A stretch of 64,000 nt of DNA from Viscum album. Taxonomy: Eukaryota; Streptophyta; Magnoliopsida; Santalales; Viscaceae. The DNA is taken from positions 1,155,090,050-1,155,154,049 of the forward strand of contig OY728165.1 of the NCBI GenBank assembly GCA_963277665.1. Reading direction: 5' to 3'. Numbering within the stretch: the stretch's first letter is position 1; each line of letters begins with the position of its first letter. A program made the translations under genes and the position numbers. Of the stretch, positions 47,115 through 59,500 are shown piece by piece. Below the pieces are notes generated by a model. The model was not told the origin of the DNA. It worked only from the letters and a program-made list of their open reading frames with translations, and did not search any database.

Positions 47115-50100
47115 TAGATGAATTGGTGCCAAAAAATCAAAAGAAACTAAATCATACCATCTTATGTTTTCCTCTTATTCGACTCTTAAATATATTTGAT
47201 ATCCTAAAATTAAATATGATATCATGGGAAATATAAAAAAGAATGGAGTGATCTAAAATCCAAATATGGTAATAAACATTTAAAAGAAACATAACCTTTG
47301 ATTCAAAGGTATAATATGATATCATAAATGGTCAGTAACATGAGTGAACCCATTAAATCATAACACAAAAACATTGTACCATATGATCATGGAATCATAG
47401 GAAATGTTATAGAATAATATTACATGACATAAGAATTATTTAAAGATAAATTCTTAGATAATATCACATTGTGGAAAGGTTCTTATATTGGATTAGGTTT
47501 ACACCCCAATCCAATACAGGGTGTCTCATTAAACTAAAGAATTACCCAATGCATTGGAGTTCTATCTAGTCTTAATAATTACAAAGTGTTCCATATTTAG
47601 GATTTCATAAAAGGAAATAAATCATATGGAATAATCAATAGTGTTACTCATGTAATGAAAAATGGTTTTGTAATCAATACTCATATAATAATCAATGGAA
47701 ATTTCTTAATAATGTTATGTTTGATTTAAAAATAAATCATATATTACCCCCATAAAACAAAAAAGACTAAGCTAGGAATATATAATAGAGACAAATATAT
47801 ATAATATATAATAATTCAATAAAATTCATGAGAAATATAATGAGTCACTGAGATATAATGTTTATGACCTAGAGATAATGGTAGTTTATAGAGATCCTTT
47901 ACTGCAATAAGAAAGACATTTCCTGATATCATAATATTTATCCCATTTAAAACATTTTTTTTTAAATTACATAGAACAATGATAAAAAAGGTGTTTATTT
48001 TATGAATAAAATTAATTATTATATTGAATTTAATATATAATATAATGGCTATGATGTATGGAAGAGTCAATTCCATCATATAAATTAAAATATAATATTT
48101 CTATTGTCTTTTCTAATGAAATTCTTAATATCCTCTATAATATATGATAAAAATATTCACTTTTTAAATCCATGGAAATAATGTTTTAAATTAATATAAT
48201 GTTTAATTTATAATACATTAATTTCCTTATAAATTCATCCATAATTGTTTAACATTATGGATAAGGAGTATAGCTATTTAGAGATTAATCCTTTAATATT
48301 TATTTAATGGGTTTTTAATGTAAATTGTCCCTAATATAATACATTAAAATTATTCCATTTAAAATAATTTTAAATAATGTGTGATATACTAAAAATGACA
48401 TTTGTAAACTCCTTATAAAAAAATTAAAATTTTCTTTAATAATTAATAAGGACATGGACATGAAAAAGGGTGTTTAAGGGAAACATTAAAAGAGTAATTA
48501 TTTTCAAAAGAATGTCCCTTGCAACTGTAGTAACATTTGAATTGTAGTCCCTATAAAATTATTAAATCAAATTATGATTTAAATATCATTAAAATAATAA
48601 GGTTCAAGACATAAAATGTCAATTATGGTTTATATATACTACAAAAAAAGTGGTGAATATTTTATAAGTATCCTAGAAATAAAAGAGTGACTATAAATCC
48701 CTTTGTTTGAGTCTGAGTTGTCATGTTCATCCTTTATCTCCTCCATTGTAAACTTAATATTGTTAATTTTTTATGAATCATATCATTTTTTAATACCATA
48801 TAAATGAAACAATTAAATAATTTAACATAATTCTTTATTTACATACTTAATATATCAATTCAACATTATGTTTTTTAGGATATTCTTCTTATAACCCCCA
48901 AATGAAATCTATATGTTGACAGTGGTAAAGGGGTCACTACTAAATATTTTCCAAAATAATAATCCTGATTTAATTTTAAATTTTATAAAATTTTATAAAT
49001 TTTAAAAATAACCAAATATAAAGGTTATGAAAAATGAAAAACATTAAAATTATAGAAATTTTATGCCATACACACACTTGGGTAACATTTAATTTTTCAA
49101 AAATTTTATAGAAAGAAGAAAAGTGTTATTTTGACATCCATGTATGATAATTATCCAATAAAAATATTCTTATTCCTTAAAATAAACATAAATATACTAT
49201 TATTGTGATAATATAATAAAAAAATCACATAGCTTCTCGAGGTAGTAGTACATCATACAAATAAATGATGTTGTCATTTTTATTGTTATGTAAGGTAAGA
49301 AAAAATAATTGATATTAATTTTCTTAAAATATTTCATAATATAATATATAATCATTAAATATTTCATCACGAATAATCATTATATAGGATTATGGAAATA
49401 AAATTACACTAATCAATGAGGCTGTAGTCTTCTATGAACACAAAAAAGTGCTTCATATATCATTTAAGGGAAGAGGATGAAAATGTAAATTATAAATTTA
49501 ACATAATTAAATACTTGTATATAATAAATAATTAATGTGTTTATGATTCCGAATGTTTAATAATATTATCAAATTTAAATAATATAAGTCAAAAAATTAT
49601 GATATTAATTAATTCCAATAAATGATTCATTTTTTTAAAAAAAATGCATTTTTCTAGTAATAAATGATCTTATGTTAACTATATGACTACTATTAATCAT
49701 TAAAAATAATTTCAATACATATAAATATAATTTTAAAATATTTAATTTAAATATTTCCTTATTAAGGATAATTTTAAATAATTAAAATTGATTAACATTA
49801 TGCACATAATAAAGTATACAGAAACCCATGTTATTAAGAAAAAAATAAAGCCACAAAAAATAATGAAAATTGATAATTCAAAATAAATTATTTGTATTAC
49901 TAAAAATTATGTTTATATGATACATTAATACTAAATAAAAAATATAATGAAACTTTAAAATTTCTTTATTTATGAAAAAAAATATAATATATGAAAATTT
50001 TATAATTTTTACTTTTTAGTGGAAAATTAATCATTTTAATAAATTCAGAAACCTTCACACTTCTAATTTCAATATGATAGTTTTAAAAAAAATTCTCATT

Positions 50101-50310
50101 TCATAATCATAATTTCTATAATTTATATAAATTATATATAATATTTTTTCCCAAATACTAAGAGAAATAATTTTTGAAGGAAAGGTATTTTTGTCGAAGA
50201 AAATGACATTATTACAAATTTAGCCCTTATTTATTAAGAATTTATCAATACATTTATTTTGATTATGAAATTTCTATAAAATTAATAATCATATTAATCC
50301 TTTCCATACC
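47115..50310 (-). repeat. Q 5' LTR-like repeat, left part
   Basis: Collinear with 40,830-44,400 but missing about 590 bp around the TATA region (between the counterparts of 43.0 and 43.7 kb). It continues beyond element B at 60,606, where TCATTGTTCGTTTAAACTCT matches TCACTGTTCAGTCAAACTCG at 44,502. Confidence 0.55.
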
Positions 50311-50315
50311 CTCCA
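50311..50315. repeat. Target-site duplication of element B, left copy
   Basis: CTCCA, identical to 60,601-60,605. Confidence 0.93.
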
Positions 50316-53300
50316 TGTAACGCCCCGACCCTAGTTACCCAAAGTCGGTGCATTATTACATAACATTGGCATGATCACAAGAAAGATCAAATCTCGAAAG
50401 ACCGATTGGTTCAGTAGCCTTGGAAAGACTAGATATATTCATAAGTCTTACATTACATCATAAAATGAAAAACTTCTACAAACAACATATTGTCTCCATA
50501 AACCACACTCATATCCCGACATAATATCCCTACAGGTAATTCATAATTTACTTCTTCACTTCCTGGGAAAAATAAAACATAGAAAAGGGGTGAGCTCAAA
50601 TGCCTAGTAAGGATAACAATATAGCGGAACATTCAAAAAGAAGCATAAACATTTGAGGCAATGAATTACTAAAACAAAAGCCTTTTAAACTTGAACTTCA
50701 ACATAGTATGGCAAAAGTAAAATTAAAAATAATGTCATTTACTTGTTCACATGGATATTCTACTAATCGAATAATCACATGCAATATCAATAACCACTTT
50801 CATAATGTTGGAATGCATAATTCCAGACTATCATAACCACATAGCCAAGGCCTCGTGCCAAGACTACAAATAAGATTTTTTCAAGGCCTTATGCCAAGAC
50901 ACTAGTTTGTCTCATGAGACCTACCGATGCATCGAGGAGCTATAGCGGGCTCCACCCGTCACATATTAAGTCCAATGCATTCCCATATGAAAAGGTTTAA
51001 ACATAACATAATCATTCGTATTAAAACTAGCATACGAAATGTCAATAATTTCACCATAAACTATGAATGGTATAAAAATAGCACATCCACAGTCAAACAT
51101 ATCATAAAACCTTCAATACAATATAGAAGTTTTGTATCATAATATATCAACTTAAAATAAGCGTAAAATCAATCAAAGGATGTTGACATAGATGAAATCA
51201 AAACTATTTTTAGAGAAATATCTCTTTCTATTTTTGAAATAATTTAAGAGCCATATAAAATAAAAAATTTTCTTTGAAAATATTCTTATAAGCTTGTATG
51301 GAAAACTTTGAAGATTTTATAATGGCAGAAAATAACCGCACCCACCGTATAAGTTAAAAAAAACATTCTTACCTTAATTCTGTCGAAAAGGTTAAAAAGG
51401 ACCTTGTTTTGAAAATGATGGAAAGATTACTCTTATAAAAAGTCAAACAAGGCTATAAATGACATTAACCCATATTTTTGTAAATAATAAAAATGTTTTG
51501 AAATACATTTTTAAGAAAACATGGATGTGGATGGTAAAGAGATCCCAGTAGATTATTACATATAAACAACCTCGGATAATGAAGAGATTGTGAAATAAAC
51601 CTTACCTTGTACTTTTCCTTGGTTGGGGTAGGTTAACATCCTGTATAATGGTGAAATAATTGTTATTAAATTATACATGAATCATATACATTAATATGAT
51701 ATCATATATGATCTTTTAATATTGATTTGATAATAATATCTTAGTATTATCATTGTTTCGGGTGTTAACTTACTTGTTTTCTTTTATATGTTTTTTTACA
51801 TAAGACATGATTTTAAAGGATAGGTTGTATATTATTCATATCCAGAATGATATAAAGTCCTTAAACATCATTTTTTAAATCATCAAATGATAATTATACT
51901 TGAATGGATACGATGGAGAATGAATCTCATCGCGTTCGTGGAGACGGTAGTCCGTACGTACGCATGAGCGACAATATCATTCTTTTGATATTAAAATAAT
52001 ATATAAATCGATGGTATATCATATATAAAGAATCATTAGCATGTTATATTTATTATTTACATGAGTTACATATCATTATTATACCCATCCAAAATAATAA
52101 CATATTGAATAACAATTACACCACGACGTGGAGGCGGTAAGCCGTACGTACGCATGTATGGTGACATGTTATTCAAAGGGTGGATTGAATACTGAATATG
52201 GTTGTAACATAATTATAATAACATCACAGTATATATATTATACTGGAGTTATTATTTTATAATGGTAACAACAAAGGGCGAAGAAGTGGAAGAAGAAAGG
52301 AACTTGAAAAGGGGTGGTGAAAACATTACCTCTTCTTCGGGTTCTTACTTTTGATGTCATCAAAAGGGATCCTTAGGTTGGCTTTCTGATCAAACTAAGG
52401 CGTCTAGGTTGTAGTGAGGTAATTTGGGAGAGTATTTGGGCAGAGTTTGGCCGAACCAAAATGCTTGGAAGGTGTGATGAAATGAGATGGAGGAGTGCCC
52501 TTTTATAAGAGGGGTGAGGGGCACCTTTGGAAAAGCTAGAAATATTAATTTATAATAAATTCATATTCGGTTTCGAATGGCTCCAAAGTTTATTATTTAT
52601 ATTTTAAGGTGGGGATAGGTCGAAAAAAACTCAACCAATAGAATTTAGACAGGTTTGGGTACTTATATTAACCTTATCTTTATGTATTAACTCTAAGTTA
52701 ATTAGTTTCACTTTTACAATGTCTCTTTGTATTTTTATATAATATGGTTAATAAACATACTATATACATCCAAGAGACCCCCAAGTGGTCCATTAATGAT
52801 ACACATATCATGATATAAGTCTCTTGGCCGAACCTTAGATTTTTAGGAATTTAATATCAATTAATAATATAATATTTATTTTAAGAACTCTTTTTTGTCA
52901 ATTTTGACACTATTCAATAGTTGATTTTTTTTAAACTCATAACAGATTGATTACTTCGAAAAACGTAAATTAAATCAATACTAATATATCATATTATACT
53001 ATAAAATTAGTTTAATTCATTAAAAGTTTCATATTATATTTATTTGGGTATTTATAATATCAATTAATTTAATTTTTCACTATTTTAGTAATTACTGCAT
53101 CATCATTGTGTCATAAATAAAATAAACTATTTAATGTCTAAAAATTATAAATAAAATATCATTATGTAGGAAATCTTTTTATCTTTCTAATGAATATTTA
53201 TAATCTAAAATAAAACATATATAACCTCATGTAAAAATTGTTTTTCTAAAAGATACATGCATGTGTCATTTTTGTATTCATTTTAACTTAATTAAAAAAA

Positions 53301-54405
53301 GTGTCCCTATCACCTACAAGTGAAACCATGGGGTCCCAAAATCAACCCAAAGATGACTATGGTCGATCATGTGTCAACCAATAATTCTAGGACACGTTTT
53401 AGGGTAATTTAGTATTATTATAATATTATTTTTTAACCCTTATTTACCGGATTTACCCTTAACCATGGTAAATAAAATATTTACCGCAGTAATTATTCAA
53501 AATGTCTAAAAATAAAAGTTACCTATTTAAAAAATTTGTACATCCTGATTCCAAATATGGAATCCATTTTTCTAAATTCAAAACACATAACTGGCAGAAA
53601 TTAATTTAAAATTAATTCCCGCTGTCAAAACAAAAAGGGTGTTTTTAAGAGATAATAACTATCAAAAGATTGACACTTGTTTATGTTCAGTTTAATTGTA
53701 AAATTATGTCCAATGACCAACATTATATTAAATGGTAAAAATATATTCTAAATATACATTAAAACCACTCAAATTCATAATTTATCACTATTAATTATTT
53801 TGATTATAAAAGTTGTTTTTAATTAAAATTTCGTAATTTTCACTATTCATCAAACTATGAAAGATATCCGAAAAGTACCAAAATTTCACCTTAGGCTAAA
53901 TTCGATACTCCGAATCCAAAAATGAAGTCCATTTTGAGAGATAAAATTTCTAAAATTTTAAAAGGTAGGTATTACTATTCTTAACGGCTAGTTTGATTGG
54001 TTGTGGTGTGTTAGAACTCGAAGTTGCGTACAACACACGCTACTGTATTATTAAAAGGAAAGTGTACCGTGGAAGCTTGGGATGTTTCATTTTAATTTTT
54101 TTGAAGTCCTAGTTTAGTCAAAAGTTTAAAATATTTTATTTAAAAATGTTTCACTATTAAAAGTTGATAAAAGTGCAATACTGAAAATGAATCTGTTCTT
54201 TCAATATGTCTAAGAAACTCATAATCTGGATTCTAAAATTATAAGGATTATATAAAGTTTAAAATTTAGTTAATACTATTAATAACCTCTTATTAATGGA
54301 TTTTTCTTGGTAATTCAAGGTGTGATTGAACTCTGTCTTGCGTGTAGGGCAAGTTATTGAATTATTTTGATGAAATAACACACTATGAAATCTTGGGGTG
54401 TTACA
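50316..54405 (-). repeat. Element B 3' LTR
   Basis: Plus-strand text begins TGTAACGCCCCGACCC and ends GGGGTGTTACA. The first 316 bp in sense direction (54,405-54,090) are followed by a second LTR-head-like module starting TGAAACATCCCAAGCTTCC at 54,089 (sense), a feature absent from A. Two GTACGTACG-containing blocks lie at about 51,932-51,972 and 52,127-52,165. The stem-loop-type block CTTACTAGGCATTTGAGCTC is near 50,607-50,626 on the minus strand. Confidence 0.93.
52501..52507 (-). promoter_or_regulatory. TATA box of the B 3' LTR
   Basis: Sense reading CCCCTCTTATAAAAGGGCAC. The counterpart in the other LTR is at 58,694-58,700. Confidence 0.7.
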
Positions 54406-54419
54406 TTCTCCCCTCCTTC
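54406..54419 (-). other. Polypurine tract of element B
   Basis: Sense reading TGAAGGAGGGGAGAA, touching the 3' LTR start and preceded by GCGAGGACGCAATTTAT, the block shared with T1. Much better preserved than in A. Confidence 0.85.
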
Positions 54420-54854
54420 AATAAATTGCGTCCTCGCAATTTAAAATTGTTCTTAGAAAAAAAGGATGAAAGTAGAAAATATATTTGTGGGAAAACCCAA
54501 ATCGGAAATTGGGTTACTAAAATTTAGTCTTAATATGAGGAAAAGAGAAATGAAAGGGTCACCAACAAATTATGATCTCGATTAGGAGAACATTGGTGTA
54601 AATTAGAGACATATAATTGGAGGAAAACATAAATATTTATAGGTAGTGATTGAGGTCATTAATCACAAACAAGTATAAAATTGAGGTCCGTAAACTCATC
54701 AATCTATGATGATTTGAAATACCATCGGTTCAACAAAACATAGGGTATTGTGATAACACATTTTTGACGTTTCAAAATATCTTAGTTGAAATCCCTCATC
54801 GAAAAATGAATTAATGAGGCCTCTATTTAAAATAAAGAGTGGAATGTATGAAGA

Positions 54855-55085
54855 TTACCGAAAATAACACATACTAGGGTTCCATGTAGGAAAATATGGA
54901 TATGGAGGAGAAATATAACCATCAATTATCTGATGGAGAGTGGTAGAGAACATGGCTATGAAAAGGCCAACAATCGCAAATCCATAAATTAGTGATGATT
55001 TAATGTACCATCTAGGACAACATTTTTGTTCTAAGTTCCTTTTATTAATATTGAGGAATTTATTTATGAGATTGGCTAAGATCAT
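54855..55085 (-). CDS. Family-specific 3'-proximal ORF of element B, 76 codons (hypothetical)
   Basis: The frame from ATG 55,085 to TAA near 54,857 encodes 76 residues. It has a hydrophobic stretch (about residues 33-48, L-I-Y-G-F-A-I-V-G-L-F-I-A-M-F) that could span a membrane, then a Pro/Tyr-rich tail (I-S-P-P-Y-P-Y-F-P-T-W-N-P-S-M). I do not recognise it. The A counterpart (about 9,060-9,140) keeps T-T-L-H and N-P-S-M in frame but is stopped and has no matching start. Position just before the polypurine tract is where extra ORFs of some retroelements sit, but chance openness is quite possible in a 76-codon frame. Confidence 0.25.
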   Translation of the reverse strand: MILANLINKFLNINKRNLEQKCCPRWYIKSSLIYGFAIVGLFIAMFSTTLHQIIDGYISPPYPYFPTWNPSMCYFR

Positions 55086-55279
55086 AAGGAGATATACTTA
55101 CATTATAATTAGAGTTTTATCCATTAATAAATTTCTACCACAAACTAATCTTTCACTCTAAAAGATAATAGAACGTAAAACAAATTTCTATTTATACTAT
55201 TCGTACAGGGTTCCAAAATAAATGAATTTATAATTCATCTACCAGATCTTTTTTAAAAAAACTATAATATTTAATCAAG

Positions 55280-55395
55280 GACATCTTGTGGGCCAGTGGT
55301 AGGTGATACACCCTTGTCGCCCTTCGGTTGCGGGTTCAAGTCTCGCAGCCTTGCCGGACGCGATGGGTTGCCGCCTGACCTCCGGGTAGTCCTTT
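55280..55395 (+). repeat. tRNA-derived SINE-like segment in B interior (antisense to B)
   Basis: GGGCCAGTGGTAGGTG (55,290-55,305) is a good A box, and GCGGGTTCAAGTCTCGC (55,330-55,346) a B box within a short stem, at tRNA-like spacing. The GC-rich body (TTGCCGGACGCGATGGG) and a trailing GTCCTTTTATGG follow; A has GTCCTTTTTATA at the matching point. It resembles the head of a plant SINE. Same location and polarity as in A, so the insertion predates their split. The ORF at 55,296-55,490 is an artefact of this segment. Confidence 0.6.
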
Positions 55396-55779
55396 TATGG
55401 AAATCCAAAATAATACAAACTAAAACTATCCAAAATACTTCTATCCAAACTCACAGTCCAACATTTATAAGGAAGGTAAACATAAGTTAGATCCTTTTTA
55501 CCCCGTAATAGCATATGAATACCTTCATCATGTATTCTTTTAATACTCTGAAACATCCTGAATTACCATTTTCCTTATTGATTACATTCATTCTCCCTTA
55601 TTCCATATAGAATGCTGGATATACTTCATCAATCCAAAAATATTTTAAACCCCAACAATGATGGAATATACAAATCATTAATCAGTTCCAAGGTAGTCAA
55701 GAATATCCAATATAATTTATCCAAAACATTCATGTATTATTCTAAAATCACTACCTCGGTATCAGAACCATATTATGGT

Positions 55780-56011
55780 TTATCTTTCTCTCAACCATCC
55801 TTTTCTTCTCTTGATTCCCTTCAAATCCATAGGACTCAGTAAAATCTGTACTTATCTTATCAACACATGATATTATTTCTTCATATGATGATAATACATG
55901 CGAGACAATTTCTCTTATAAATCCTGGCTTAAGACCATGAAATATATGATCCTTCTTTATCTTTTTATCATGTGCATTGCTGGAGTTCTCATTACTTCTA
56001 CTAGGCGCCTT
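55780..56011 (-). pseudogene. Gag remnant of element B
   Basis: The sense reading K-K-D-H-I-F-H-G-L-K-P-G-F-I-R-E-I-V aligns with K-K-D-H-V-F-H-G-I-K-P-T-F-R-R-E-I-I in A, and E-S-Y-G-F-E also matches. The start codon position of A reads AAG here. About 470 bp present in A, holding the zinc knuckles, is missing: the sequence passes directly from the counterpart of 7,718 to that of 8,190, both of which carry AGAAAGAT. Non-functional. Confidence 0.65.
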
Positions 56012-56498
56012 TTCTAAACAATGGCATACACAAGATTAGTTTATGAATCAAAATACATAATACCATACTTATAAAATACTTAACATAATTTGAACTATTT
56101 ATGGATATAATCCATAATCATAAAAATGTTTTCTTTGAGGAAGTATATACTCATAAACCCTTTATAATGATTTGTAAAGAAAATGAGAGTTATCCTAAGC
56201 ATATCCCCCGGGAGTGTCGTAACCAAGAGTGCAGCAAAGCCTGTTATCGTGCACCAGTTCCCGTTCAAGTCTAGTTCAAAGTGGTTTTTTCGGGTTTTAC
56301 ACCTAGGTACATCTGTGCCAGAGCCACCTCTACCTTCTCGTATCCAGACAGGGATGTATTGCTTGAAAAACTCAAAAAATCTCTACAATACCAAAATTCT
56401 AGGAAGTTCTTCTATACTAATCCTCAATGTTTATCTTAGGTCTACGTGCTCTAATCAGAGTTTTTCTAAATCTAGCTTCCATGGTTTGTACTAATCTT
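56012..56498 (-). other. Leader of element B
   Basis: Counterpart of 7,004-7,490 in A, including the possible RGG and knuckle-like module at 56,183-56,400. It carries an antisense ORF on the plus strand (56,183-56,494). Confidence 0.45.
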
Positions 56499-56512
56499 CC
56501 TCGGATACCAAC
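56499..56512 (-). other. Primer-binding site of element B
   Basis: Sense reading GTTGGTATCCGAGG, directly after the GGCGTTACA end of the 5' LTR; related to the initiator Met-tRNA complement. Confidence 0.8.
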
Positions 56513-59500
56513 TGTAACGCCCCGACCCTAGTTACCCAGAGTCGGTGCATTATTACATAACATTGGCATGATCACAAGAAAGATCAAATCTCGAAAGACC
56601 GATTGGTTTAGTAGCCTTGGAAACACTAGATATATTCATAAGTCTTGCATTACATCATAAAATGAAAAACTTCTATAACAGCATATTGTCTCCATAAACC
56701 ACACTCATATCCCCACATAATATCCCTGCAGGTCATTCATAATTTACTTCTTCACTTCCTGGGAAAAATAAAACATAGAAAAGGGGTGAGCTCAAATGCC
56801 CAGTAAGGATAACAATATAGCGGAACATTCAAAAATAAGCATAAACATTTAAGGCAATGAATTACTAAAACAAAGGCCTTTTAAACTTGAATTTCAACAT
56901 AGTATGGCAAAAGTAAAATGAAATAATTCAATTTACTTGTTCACATGGATATTCTACTAATCAAATAATCACATGCAATATCAATAACCACTTTCATAAT
57001 GTTGGAATGCATAATGCCAGACTATCATAACCACATTGCCAAGGCCTCGTGCCAAGACTACAAATATGATTTTTTCAAGGCCTTGTGACAAGACACTAGT
57101 TTGTCTCATGAGACCTACTGATGCATCGAGGAGCTATAGCGGGCTCCACCCGTCACATATTAATTTCAATGCACTACCATATGAAAAGGTTTAAACATAA
57201 CATAATCATTCGTATTAAAACTAGAATACGAAATGTCAATAATTTCACCATAAAATATGAATGATATAAAAATAGCACATCCACAGTCAAACATATCATA
57301 AAACCTTCAATACAATATAGAAGTTTTGTATCATAATATATCAACATCAAATAAGCGTAAAATCCATCAAAGGATGTTGACATAGATGAAATCAAAACTA
57401 TTTTTAGAGAAATATCTCTTTCTATTTTTGAAATCATTTAAGAGCCATATAAAATAAAACATTTTCATTGAATATATTCTTATAATCTTGTAAGGAAAAC
57501 TTTGAAGATTTTATAATGGCTGAAAATAACCGCACCTGCCGTATAAGTTAAAAAAACATTCTTACCTTAATTCTGTCAAAAACGTTAAAAAGGACCTTGT
57601 TTTGAAAACGACGGAAAGATTCCTCTTATAAAAATTCAAAAAAGGGTATAAATGACTTTAACCCATATTTTTGTAAATAATAAAAATGTTTTTAAATAAA
57701 TTTCTAAGAAAACATGGATGTGGATGATAAAGAGATCCCAGTAGATTATTACATATAAACAACCTCGGATAATTAAGAGATTGTGAAATAACCCTTACCT
57801 TGTACTTTTCCTTGGATGGGGTAGGTTAACCTCCTGTATAATGGTGAAATAATTGTTATTAAATTATAAAAGAATCATATACATTAATATTATATCATAT
57901 ATGATCTTTTAATATTGATTTGATAATAATATCTTAGTATTATCATTGTTTCGGGTGTTAACTTACTTGTTTTCTTTTATATGTTTTGTTACATAAGACA
58001 TGTTTGTAAAGTATAGGTTGTATATTATTCATATCCAGAATGATATCAAGTCCTTAAACATCATTTTTTAAATCATCAAATGATAATTATACTTGAATGG
58101 ATACGATGGAGAGTGAATCTCATCACGTTCGTGGAGACGGTAGTCCGTACGTACGCACGAGCGACAATATCATTCTTTTGATATTAAAATAATATATAAA
58201 TGGATGGTATATCATATATACAGAATCATTAACATGTTATATTTATTATTTACATGAGTTACATATCATTATTATACCCATCCAAAATAATAATATATTA
58301 AATAACAATTACACCACGACGTGGAGACGGTAAGCCGTACGTACACATGTATGGTGACATGTTATTCAAAGGGTGGATAGAATACTGAATATGGTTGTAC
58401 CATAATTATAATAACATCACAGTATATATATGATACTGGAGTTATTATTTTAGAATGGTAACAACAAAGGAAGAAGAAGTGGAAGAAGAAAGGAACTTGA
58501 AAAGGGGTGGTGAAAACATTACCACTTCTTCGGGTTCTTCCTTTTGATGTGATCAAAAGGGATCCTTAGGTTGGCTTTGTGATCAAAATAAGACCTCTGG
58601 GTTGTAGTTAGGGAAGTTGGGATAGTATTTGGGCAGAGTTTGGCTGAACCAAAAGGCTTGGAAGTTGTGAAGAAATGAGAAGGAGGAGTGCCCTTTTATA
58701 AGAGGGGTGAGGGGCACCTTTGGAAAAGCTAGAAATATTAATTTATAATAAATTCATATTCGGTTTATAATGGCTCAAAAGTTTATTATTTAAATGTTAC
58801 GGTGATTATAGGTCGAAAACAACTCAACCAATAGAATTTAGACAGGTTTGGTTACTTATATTAACCTTATCTTTAAGTATTAACTCTAAGTTAATTAGTT
58901 TCACTTTTACAATGTCTCTTTGTATTTTTATATAATATTGTTAATAAACTTACTATATACATCCAAGAGACCTCCATGTGGTCCATTAATGATGAACCTT
59001 TCATTATATAAGTATCTTGGACGATCCTTAGATTTTTAGGAATTTAATATCAATTAATAATATAATATTTGTTTTAAGAACTCTTTTATGTCAATTTTTA
59101 CACTATTCAATAGTTGATTTTTTTAAAACTCATAACAGATTGATTACTTCGAAAAAAGTAAATTAAATCAATCCTAATATATAATATTATCCTATAAAAT
59201 TAGTTTAATTCATGAAAAGTTTCATATTATATTTATTTGGGTATTTATAATATCAATTAATTTAATTTTTCACTATTTTAGTAATTACTGCATCATCATT
59301 GTGTCATAAATAAAATAAATTATTTAATGTCTAAAAATTATAAATAAAATATAATTATGTATGAAATCTTTTTATATTTCTATTTAATATTTATAATCTT
59401 AAATAAAACATATATAACCCTGTGTAAAAATTGTTTTTCTAAAAGATATATGCTTGTGTCATTTTTGTATTCATTTTAATTTAATTAAAAAAAAGTGTCC

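Noticed and set aside
55296..55490. 64-residue plus ORF across the SINE-like segment of B
   Set aside because: It is a translation of the GC-rich tRNA-derived body; the counterpart in A is not open.
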